Translations under genes and position numbers: made by a program
Part shown: positions 1 through 5,123 of the stretch, one piece after another
Numbering within the stretch: the stretch's first letter is position 1
Layout: each line of letters opens with the position of its first letter
DNA from: DHVE2 group archaeon
GTDB lineage: Archaea; Thermoplasmatota; Thermoplasmata; Thermoplasmatales; Aciduliprofundaceae
NCBI GenBank assembly: GCA_015520975.1
Contig: WAOZ01000001.1
Location: 1-5,123, forward strand
Direction of reading: 5' to 3'
Length of the DNA stretch: 5,123 nt
Notes under the pieces: generated by a model
Seen by the model: the letters and a program-made list of their open reading frames with translations, nothing else
Told to the model about the DNA's origin: nothing
Databases searched by the model: none

Positions 1-1803
1 GATTATATCGCAAAAAGATTCAGGGAAATTAAGGACAAGTACGGTGCCGACAGCATAGGCGGATTCTCATCAGCAAAGTGCACAAACGAGGAGAACTATC
101 TGTTCCAGAAATTTATGCGCACCGTGATAGGAACAAACAATGTGGATCACTGCGCACGATTGTGCCACTCTTCCACGGTGACGGGTCTCATAAAAACTCT
201 GGGCAGCGGAGCTATGACCAACAGCATAGACGATCTTGAGAGAGCGGATGTATTTCTTGTGATAGGCTCAAACACCACAGAAGCGCACCCTGTGATAGCC
301 ACGAGAATAAAGCGTGCGGTAATGAAAGGCGCAAAGCTGATCGTGGTGGATCCGAGAAGGATAGGTCTAGCCCGATTTGCCACCATGTATCTGCGTCCAA
401 AACCGGGTACGGATGTCGCGCTTATAAACGCATTCATCAATGTGATTCTGGATCTTGACCTGGTGGACTGGGATTTTGTCAAATCCAGAACCGAGGGATT
501 TGAGAAACTTAAAAAGGTTGTGGAAAAATACACGCCTGAGTACGCGGAAAAGATAACAGGGGTGAATGCACACGATATTGTAAAAGCCGCGGTTATGTAC
601 GGAAAGGCAAAGCGTGCTGCGATAATATATGCCATGGGCATGACACAGCATATAAGCGGCACTGCGAATGTTGCCACGCTGGCCAACCTGGCACTGGTTA
701 CAGGTAATGTGGGCAAAGAGGGAAGCGGTGTCAATCCACTCAGAGGACAGAACAATGTACAGGGCGCATGTGATCTAGGCGCTTTACCGAATCTGCTGCC
801 GGGATACAAGAAGGTGATGGATTTGAGCGCCCACGAGCATTTTATGCATCACTGGGGTGTGGATGTGCCCTATAAACCCGGACTGACTATTGTGGAGATG
901 ATAAACGCCGCTTATGATGGAAAACTGAAAGCGCTTTACATAATGGGTGAAAATCCAGTGCTGAGCGATCCGGATCAAAAGCATGTAATTGAAGCCCTGA
1001 ACAGAATAGAGTTCCTTGTTGTACAGGACATATTTCTCACAGAAACGGCACAGTACGCGGATGTTGTGCTTCCAGCGGCATCCTTCGCAGAGAAAGAGGG
1101 GACATTCACGAACACCGAGCGCCGAGTTCAGTTGCTTAACAAAATCGTCGAGCCGCCGGGAGAAGCAAAGCCTGACTGGTGGATAATAACAGAGCTTGCC
1201 AGAAGAATGGGTCACGAATGGAATTACGCCTGTCCAGAGGATATATTCAACGAGATAAGGAAAGTTGTTGTTCAGTACGCGGGAATGACCTACGAGCGTC
1301 TCAGACACGGAGGATTGCAGTGGCCCTGTCCGGACGAAAAGCATCCGGGAACACCGATACTGCATCAGAAGATATTCCCCAGATACAACGGACTTGCAAG
1401 ATTCGTGCCCTATGAATACATTCCACCAGCAGAAAGCCCTGACGATGAGTTCCCGTACATAATGATTACGGGTAGAATGTACGAGCATTTCCACACAGGC
1501 ACCATGACAAGGCGAGTTGAAGGATTAAATCACATAGCCCCTGAGCCGTGTGTGGAGATATCCCCCGAGGATGCGAAGAAAATAGGTGTGAATGAGGAGG
1601 ACTATGTTTACATTGAATCGAGAAGGGGCAAAGTAAAGGCCAGAGTGAAAATAGCGGATATAGAACAGGGTTGCGTGTTTTTGCCATTCCATTTTGCAGA
1701 GGGGCCTGCAAACCGGCTAACCAGCGGAGAGAACCTTGATCCCGAAGCAAAAATACCGGAATTTAAGGTCTCCGCCGTTAAGATATGGAGGTGTGAAACA
1801 TGA
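1..1803 (+). CDS. fdhA: Formate dehydrogenase catalytic (alpha) subunit, molybdopterin oxidoreductase, 5'-partial
   Basis: Catalyses reversible oxidation of formate to CO2 at a bis-molybdopterin Mo or W site. The frame is open from base 1, so 600 residues of the protein are present. Compared with E. coli FdhF (about 715 residues), roughly 85 N-terminal residues, including the [4Fe-4S] motif, lie outside the window. Active-site landmarks are visible: the NNVDHCARLCHSS stretch, where Cys (codon 163-165) aligns with selenocysteine 140 of FdhF and is followed by the conserved His (166-168); and NPLRGQNNVQGACD, whose Arg (742-744) corresponds to the catalytic Arg333. The C-terminal molybdopterin dinucleotide-binding domain starts near base 1450 and carries the formate-dehydrogenase hallmark HFHTGTMTRR and later FHFAEGPANRLT. 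No selenocysteine or frameshift is needed. It overlaps fdhC by four bases. No electron-transfer partner (fdhB or hydrogenase) is seen downstream; one may lie upstream. Family assignment is very secure; Mo versus W cannot be read. Confidence 0.96.
   Translation, partial: DYIAKRFREIKDKYGADSIGGFSSAKCTNEENYLFQKFMRTVIGTNNVDHCARLCHSSTVTGLIKTLGSGAMTNSIDDLERADVFLVIGSNTTEAHPVIATRIKRAVMKGAKLIVVDPRRIGLARFATMYLRPKPGTDVALINAFINVILDLDLVDWDFVKSRTEGFEKLKKVVEKYTPEYAEKITGVNAHDIVKAAVMYGKAKRAAIIYAMGMTQHISGTANVATLANLALVTGNVGKEGSGVNPLRGQNNVQGACDLGALPNLLPGYKKVMDLSAHEHFMHHWGVDVPYKPGLTIVEMINAAYDGKLKALYIMGENPVLSDPDQKHVIEALNRIEFLVVQDIFLTETAQYADVVLPAASFAEKEGTFTNTERRVQLLNKIVEPPGEAKPDWWIITELARRMGHEWNYACPEDIFNEIRKVVVQYAGMTYERLRHGGLQWPCPDEKHPGTPILHQKIFPRYNGLARFVPYEYIPPAESPDDEFPYIMITGRMYEHFHTGTMTRRVEGLNHIAPEPCVEISPEDAKKIGVNEEDYVYIESRRGKVKARVKIADIEQGCVFLPFHFAEGPANRLTSGENLDPEAKIPEFKVSAVKIWRCET
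1787..1793 (+). promoter_or_regulatory. Shine-Dalgarno sequence for fdhC
   Basis: GGAGGTG lies inside the last codons of fdhA, six bases before the fdhC ATG at 1800. It is a near-perfect anti-16S match and supports the ATG within the ATGA overlap as the true start of fdhC. The same heptamer at the same spacing precedes nfnB in this window. Confidence 0.85.
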
Positions 1804-2630
1804 TCGGTGCAGAAGAGGTTGTTAAAAAAATAGTTAGTGCTGGAGAGAAAAAAGTCACTCAGTGCCCCGGAAAAATGATTCTCAAAGGTGCGTTTGCAGG
1901 TGCTTCTATTGCCACGGGCGGTGCGTTCGCAACGATGGCATCAACGGGAGTATCAGATACTCTCGGCTCAGGAATATCCAAACTCATACTCGGTGCAGTT
2001 TTCCCAGTCGGGCTTATAATGATCCTGTTTCTGGGCTTTGAACTCTTCACAGGCGATGCTGGAGTCATACCCATAAGCGCTTTCAGGAAAAAGATCAGTT
2101 ACAAAAAACTGCTCACATTGTGGCTCTTCGTGTATATTGGTAATTTTATAGGTTCGATATTCTACGCATACATTATGGCCACAGGTCCTTTCGTATCCGG
2201 CGGTGAGGTGAACATTTACGGTCAGCATGCAATTGCCATCGCCGAGGCAAAGGTGCTACCCTATAAGAGTATGGGCATCAGTGGATTATGGCAGGCTTTC
2301 ATAAAAGCCATCGGATGCAATATACTGGTGAATCTTGCAGTACTGATGTTCTTCGTATCAGACTCAGATATAGGAAAAATGGTCGGGATATGGTTTCCTA
2401 TTGCAGCCTTCGTTTCCTCAGGATTTGAGCACAGCGTTGCAAATATGTACTTCATCCCCGTGGGCATATTCTTGGGTGCAAACATCACATGGACAGATTT
2501 CATAATATGGAACCTGATACCAGTTACTCTGGGAAACATCGTTGGAGGTATGTTCTTCGTGGGATTCCTGTACCATCTGATGACAAAAAATTCCTGTGGA
2601 AGAATAGGCTCCCTCAAAAATGTCTGTTAA
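1800..2630 (+). CDS. fdhC: Formate channel/transporter, formate/nitrite transporter (FNT) family
   Basis: A 276-residue integral membrane protein of the FocA/NirC/FdhC family, which forms pentameric aquaporin-like channels moving formate or related monovalent anions across the cytoplasmic membrane. Six hydrophobic segments can be traced at about residues 26-50, 60-92 (broken), 103-128, 163-187, 193-227 (broken) and 231-262. The two broken helices are characteristic of the fold. Signature motifs are visible: ELFTGDAG at 81-88, matching the omega-loop LFT motif of FocA; FEHSVANMYFIP at 209-220, whose His211 matches the pore histidine (His209 of FocA); and NLIPVTLGNIVGG at 238-250. There is no signal peptide, as expected. 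Start choice is supported by the GGAGGTG site and the ATGA overlap with fdhA, implying translational coupling. Adjacency to fdhA points to formate as substrate rather than nitrite. Direction of transport (uptake for oxidation or export) is not readable. A T-rich tract follows the stop immediately. Confidence 0.95.
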   Translation: MIGAEEVVKKIVSAGEKKVTQCPGKMILKGAFAGASIATGGAFATMASTGVSDTLGSGISKLILGAVFPVGLIMILFLGFELFTGDAGVIPISAFRKKISYKKLLTLWLFVYIGNFIGSIFYAYIMATGPFVSGGEVNIYGQHAIAIAEAKVLPYKSMGISGLWQAFIKAIGCNILVNLAVLMFFVSDSDIGKMVGIWFPIAAFVSSGFEHSVANMYFIPVGIFLGANITWTDFIIWNLIPVTLGNIVGGMFFVGFLYHLMTKNSCGRIGSLKNVC

Positions 2631-2660
2631 TTTTTTAATTTTTTTAAAAAGTAAAAAATT
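2629..2660. terminator. Bidirectional A/T-only terminator between convergent fdhC and nfnB
   Basis: The 29-base gap between the two converging stop codons consists almost only of A and T. The + strand carries T6 (2631-2636) and T7 (2639-2645); the - strand carries T6 (complement of 2653-2658) and T5 (complement of 2646-2650). AATTTTTTA at 2629-2637 is a perfect inverted match to TAAAAAATT at 2652-2660. Oligo-T runs without a GC stem are the known intrinsic termination signal of archaeal RNA polymerase, so one element can serve both transcripts. Termination itself is inferred. Confidence 0.7.
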
Positions 2661-4090
2661 TAGAAATTCTGCGGCTTTATCTTCGCAGGCCATTCACCCG
2701 TTTTTATGTACTCATCTATGGCTTTTGCAGCTTTCTTTCCGTCGCCCATTGCAAGAACCACCGTTGCCTCACCACGCACCGCATCTCCACCGGCGAATAC
2801 GCCTTTCATGGTGGTGCGGTACTTGTCATCCACAACGAGTGTACCCCATTTTGTAACTTTAAGTTCAGGCACCTCCTGATACAGAACTTTGTTCGGTTTC
2901 TGACCTATGGCGAATACAACCGCGTCCACTTCGAGTCCAAACTCCGTTCCGGGGATAGGTCTGGGTCTTCTTCTACCGCTTTCATCGGGTTCGCCGAGTT
3001 CGTTCATAATCAATTTAAGCACACGCACATGGCCGTTTTCATCGCCGATGAAACCTGTGGGGCTAACAAGGAACATAAATTTCACACCCTCTTCCTCTGC
3101 GTGTGCGATTTCCTCCTCTCTGGCAGTCATGAATTCTCTGGTTCGTCGATAAACTATGTACACCTCCTCATATCCCACACGTAACGCGCTTCTTGCAGCG
3201 TCCATGGCGACATTGCCCGCGCCGATTACCGCAAGTCGTTTACCCTTCTTAATCGGTGTATCGTATTCGGGGAACTTGAACGCTTTCATTAAGTTTATAC
3301 GCGTCAGGAACTCATTAGCAGAGTAAATACCTTTGAGATTTACACCGGGTAAATTTAAAAACTTCGGTGTTCCTGCACCAGTGCCGAGAAATACCGCATC
3401 GTACTCATCTAGAAGTTCGTAAAGCGTTTTCGTTTTACCGATAACCGCGTTGGTTTCGAATTTCACGCCCAACATCTGCAGATATTTCACCTCATACCTG
3501 ACAATCTCCTTGGGCAATCTGAACTCAGGTATGCCATAAACCAGCACTCCGCCGGGCTCGTGAAGCGCCTCGTATATCGTCACCTCGTAACCCATTTTAA
3601 CCAGATCCGCTGCCGCGGTGAGCCCCGCAGGTCCTGAGCCGACTATCGCCACTTTCTTTCCATTCTTTGGCGCCATCTTGATTTCGCTCATTATACCCTG
3701 CTTACGTGCGTAATCTGCCACGAAGCGTTCAAGTTTGCCAATATTGATTTTATCGCCCAGTTTACCCATAACGCAGTTCATTTCGCACTGTTCCTCTTGA
3801 GGACATACTCTTCCCGTGATACCCGGCAGTGAGTTCGTTTCCTGAATTATCTCAAGCGCACCTTTAATATCCCGTTCGAGAATCTTGCGAATGAAACCGG
3901 GAATATTAACATCCACCGGACAGCCCTTTATACAGGGCGCGAAATTCTGCGGGCATTGGAGGCAGCGAGATGCTTCTTCTATGGCAAGTTCGAAAGTGTA
4001 ACCCAACGCAACCTCGTTGAAATTGTGTATTCTCGCCTCAGGATCCTGTTCGGGAACCTTTATGCGTTTTTTTCTAATCTGTTTTGGCAT
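2660..4090 (-). CDS. nfnB: NfnB/SudA-type FAD- and Fe-S-containing NAD(P)H oxidoreductase (glutamate synthase small-chain homologue)
   Basis: A 476-residue flavoprotein of the GltD-like family, the usual length for the archaeal/Thermotoga-type large subunit of NADH-dependent ferredoxin:NADP+ oxidoreductase (NfnL), also annotated gltA or sudA. The N-terminal Fe-S domain holds Cys43, 46, 53 and 57 (CLQC...CIKGCP) and a second set Cys96, 102 and 106 (CPQEEQCEMNC), with glutamates 99/100 available as a fourth ligand, as reported for Nfn. An FAD Rossmann motif follows at 147-156 (VAIVGSGPAG), a nucleotide-binding motif at 287-297 (AVIGAGNVAMD) with YRRTR at 314-318 (basic residues that fit NADPH), and the closing FAGGDAVRG motif at 432-440. 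The usual MPAR after the arginines reads MTAR here. The ATG directly abuts the nfnA stop and has a GGAGGTG site. No glutamate synthase large subunit is present, and pairing with nfnA favours Nfn/Sud over glutamate synthase. Activity as true bifurcating Nfn rather than sulfide dehydrogenase is inferred. Confidence 0.92.
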   Translation of the reverse strand: MPKQIRKKRIKVPEQDPEARIHNFNEVALGYTFELAIEEASRCLQCPQNFAPCIKGCPVDVNIPGFIRKILERDIKGALEIIQETNSLPGITGRVCPQEEQCEMNCVMGKLGDKINIGKLERFVADYARKQGIMSEIKMAPKNGKKVAIVGSGPAGLTAAADLVKMGYEVTIYEALHEPGGVLVYGIPEFRLPKEIVRYEVKYLQMLGVKFETNAVIGKTKTLYELLDEYDAVFLGTGAGTPKFLNLPGVNLKGIYSANEFLTRINLMKAFKFPEYDTPIKKGKRLAVIGAGNVAMDAARSALRVGYEEVYIVYRRTREFMTAREEEIAHAEEEGVKFMFLVSPTGFIGDENGHVRVLKLIMNELGEPDESGRRRPRPIPGTEFGLEVDAVVFAIGQKPNKVLYQEVPELKVTKWGTLVVDDKYRTTMKGVFAGGDAVRGEATVVLAMGDGKKAAKAIDEYIKTGEWPAKIKPQNF

Positions 4091-4921
4091 TTATTGCACC
4101 TCCTTGAGATATTTTTCTAAAGCGATCTTCTCCTCATCTCTATATTCGGTGAGACGCATCATCAGCTCATCAAAATCAACCTGATGCGCATCGAAATCAG
4201 GGCCGTCCACACACGCGAACTTTATTTCTCCGCCCACAGTGACCCGACAAGCTCCGCACATACCTGTGCCATCCACCATGATCGGATTGAGACTCGCGTA
4301 TGTTTTTATACCGTACTTTTTCGTTATATCCGCAACGATTTTCATCATTATAACGGGTCCAACGGTGAACACAAAATCTATTTTCTTACCGGAGTCTATG
4401 AGCTCTTTAAGAACATCCGTCGTGAAACCTTTGCGAACATAGCTCCCATCATCGGTGGTTATAAGAAGTTCATCGCTCACCTTTTTGAATTCATCTTCAA
4501 GTATCACGAACTCTTTGCTTCGGAATCCGGCGATGGTTATTACATAGTTACCCGCCTCTTTGAGCGCTTTGGTAACCGCATAGCCTATCGGCGCACCCAC
4601 GCCTCCACTCACAATCACCGCGGTACCGAAATTCTCCACATGCGTGGGCATGCCCAGCGGGCCAACGATATCTCTTATCTTATCACCGACATTGTATGTT
4701 CCAAGTTCGTATGTGGTCTTTCCAACCTCCTGAAACACCAGTTCGATCGTCCCCTTTTCCTTATCCCATCTGAAAAGCGTGAGCGGAATCCTTTCGCCTC
4801 TGTCGTGCAGGCGCAGTACCACAAATTGCCCTGCTTTGGCGGCTCTGGCAACATGCGGTGCTTTCACTTCAATCCACTTAATATGTGGAGCCAGTTCCTT
4901 TTTACCTGTAATCTCAAACAT
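4091..4921 (-). CDS. nfnA: NfnA/SudB-type FAD and [2Fe-2S] subunit (dihydroorotate dehydrogenase electron-transfer-like)
   Basis: Small subunit partner of nfnB, related to PyrK: it binds FAD and NAD(H) and passes electrons through a [2Fe-2S] cluster, and is the expected site of bifurcation in Nfn. From the ATG at 4921 it has 276 residues. An FAD-binding barrel comes first, with RIPLTL at 44-49, then the nucleotide-binding GGVGAPIG at 106-113, TVGPVIMM at 186-193, and a C-terminal cluster loop DGTGMCGACRV with ACVDGP. The ligand set is Asp217, Cys222, Cys225 and Cys237; aspartate replaces the first cysteine of PyrK, as described for NfnS. A GTG at 4936 would add five residues (VAGCS). I prefer the ATG because MFEITGKKELAP resembles the family N-terminus. 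The stop codon abuts nfnB. A family variation is that GGVG is followed directly by AP, where related proteins often read GGVGTA or GGVGIA. Confidence 0.92.
   Translation of the reverse strand: MFEITGKKELAPHIKWIEVKAPHVARAAKAGQFVVLRLHDRGERIPLTLFRWDKEKGTIELVFQEVGKTTYELGTYNVGDKIRDIVGPLGMPTHVENFGTAVIVSGGVGAPIGYAVTKALKEAGNYVITIAGFRSKEFVILEDEFKKVSDELLITTDDGSYVRKGFTTDVLKELIDSGKKIDFVFTVGPVIMMKIVADITKKYGIKTYASLNPIMVDGTGMCGACRVTVGGEIKFACVDGPDFDAHQVDFDELMMRLTEYRDEEKIALEKYLKEVQ
4097..4103 (-). promoter_or_regulatory. Shine-Dalgarno sequence for nfnB
   Basis: GGAGGTG on the - strand, six bases before the nfnB ATG (4090-4088) and inside the end of nfnA. It fixes the nfnB start and shows that the two genes are read from one transcript, with independent ribosome recruitment at an abutting stop/start junction. 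Confidence 0.85.
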
Positions 4922-4926
4922 ACTGC

Positions 4927-4941
4927 ATCCCGCCACGGGAT
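4927..4941 (-). promoter_or_regulatory. Perfect 6-bp inverted repeat (hairpin) at the nfnA start
   Basis: ATCCCG-TGG-CGGGAT reads identically as a stem with a three-base loop on the - strand. It lies 5 bases before the nfnA ATG and contains the alternative GTG start. The distal arm includes GGGAT, the only Shine-Dalgarno-like sequence for the ATG, so folding would hide it. It could be an operator half-site pair, a translational control hairpin or chance; the symmetry is seen directly, the role is not. Confidence 0.4.
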
Positions 4942-4951
4942 TAACTCTATC

Positions 4952-4968
4952 GGTTAAAAAGTTTTCAC
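4952..4968 (-). promoter_or_regulatory. Possible archaeal BRE/TATA promoter for nfnAB
   Basis: On the - strand GTGAAAAC is followed by TTTTTAACC, resembling a BRE plus TATA box. The TATA-like centre near 4957 predicts transcription starting about 25 bases on, near 4932, giving a leader of about ten bases before the ATG at 4921. The match to a canonical TTTATATA box is only moderate, and the T run could equally be a terminator of the gene to the right. Confidence 0.35.
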
Positions 4969-4974
4969 TTTTAG

Positions 4975-4979
4975 AAAAA
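4975..4979 (-). terminator. Possible oligo-T terminator after the right-edge oxidoreductase gene
   Basis: A T5 tract on the - strand (TATTTTTCT context) lies about 27 bases past the stop of the flavin oxidoreductase gene and before the nfnA promoter-like element. Short T runs can terminate archaeal transcripts, but T5 alone is weak evidence and the gene may instead read through into nfnAB. Confidence 0.25.
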
Positions 4980-5005
4980 TAGGGTGCGAAAATCGTTATT
5001 CCTGT

Positions 5006-5123
5006 TCATCCCATCTGAATGGCCTGTTCTCTGAGCTCTCCTCTTTCGAATCTATATGGGTCATAGAAATCCAAGGGCAGCGATGTTCCACCCTTGAGGA
5101 TAAGATCAGATACAGCCTCCGCC
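5006..5123 (-). CDS. C-terminal tail of a probable DAO-family FAD-dependent oxidoreductase, 5'-partial
   Basis: Only the last 38 residues are in the window, read leftward from the right edge (first whole codon at 5122-5120) to a TGA at 5008-5006. The segment contains AEAVSDLILKGG, then LPLDFYDPYRFERGE and LREQAIQMG. The pattern of an 'AEAVSDLIL-G' helix followed by a Pro/Leu link and a D-x-YRFERGEL tail resembles the C-terminus of archaeal sarcosine oxidase beta/proline dehydrogenase beta-type flavoproteins, which oxidise amino acids or related amines. This is recognition of a short tail, so the substrate is not assigned. It is co-directional with nfnA, with about 84 bases to the nfnA ATG, and the gap holds promoter-like sequence, so co-transcription is uncertain. 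The reading frame is supported by the absence of stops and natural composition; one alternative frame checked stops within six codons. Confidence 0.6.
   Translation of the reverse strand, partial: AEAVSDLILKGGTSLPLDFYDPYRFERGELREQAIQMG

Noticed and set aside
115..117. ATG at 115 as the start of fdhA
   Set aside because: The frame is open to the window edge and the preceding residues (GGFSSAKCTNEENYLFQKF) are conserved formate dehydrogenase sequence, so this Met is internal.
147..809. - strand open frame (220 codons) opposite the fdhA active-site region
   Set aside because: A shadow of the most conserved part of fdhA; some hydrophobic stretches arise from the complement and do not form a credible membrane protein.
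784..1494. Long - strand open frame (236 codons) opposite fdhA
   Set aside because: Antisense to conserved fdhA sequence; its translation is rich in Cys, His and Arg with no coherent motif, so it reflects codon bias of fdhA.
2660..4090. Glutamate synthase small subunit (GltD) as the functional name
   Set aside because: The sequence family overlaps, but no large subunit is present and the abutting nfnA gene with an Asp/Cys3 cluster motif favours the Nfn/Sud pair.
4184..4957. Long + strand open frame (257 codons) opposite nfnA
   Set aside because: It lies almost entirely antisense to a gene with clear cofactor motifs, has a His/Arg/Phe-rich composition typical of a reverse-frame shadow, and shows no recognisable domain or ribosome site.
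4942..5005. Small gene or RNA in the gap between nfnA and the right-edge gene
   Set aside because: The gap is short and AT-rich with only T runs and a promoter-like element; I see no ribosome site with an open frame and no tRNA-like or other fold.

Overview
This 5.1 kb window looks like part of an anaerobic, probably archaeal chromosome concerned with formate and pyridine-nucleotide redox metabolism. The archaeal reading is an inference. It rests on oligo-T tracts at gene ends in place of GC-rich hairpin terminators, a plausible BRE/TATA-like element, strong GGAGGTG ribosome-binding sites, frequent ATA and AGA/AGG codons, and proteins resembling those of anaerobic (hyper)thermophilic euryarchaea. 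A Thermococcales- or Aciduliprofundum-like source would fit, but I cannot assign a taxon by reading alone.

Left half, + strand: the window opens inside fdhA, the catalytic molybdopterin (Mo or W) subunit of formate dehydrogenase. It is missing its N-terminus and has cysteine rather than selenocysteine at the active site. Its stop codon overlaps the start of fdhC (ATGA), a formate/nitrite-transporter family channel. The two form a translationally coupled unit for formate uptake or export and oxidation or reduction. The unit ends in a compact A/T-only inverted repeat lying between the two converging stop codons.

Right half, - strand: a two-gene operon reads leftward, nfnA then nfnB, with stop and start codons directly abutting. 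The pair has the cofactor motifs of the NfnAB/SudBA family (NADH-dependent reduced ferredoxin:NADP+ oxidoreductase, also annotated as sulfide dehydrogenase or glutamate synthase small-chain homologue). These include an Asp-Cys3 [2Fe-2S] site in the small subunit and two N-terminal Fe-S motifs in the large subunit. A short perfect hairpin sits at the nfnA start and makes the true start codon uncertain. At the right edge, also on the - strand, is the C-terminal tail of what looks like a DAO-family FAD oxidoreductase.

Taken together, FdhA and FdhC would handle formate and feed electrons to a partner encoded outside the window, while NfnAB would balance ferredoxin, NADH and NADPH. The functional link between the two units is inferred from proximity only; they are convergent and not co-transcribed. 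I found no RNA genes, mobile elements, CRISPR arrays or long repeats. The content is mostly recognisable metabolism, and I did not find a clearly undescribed system.
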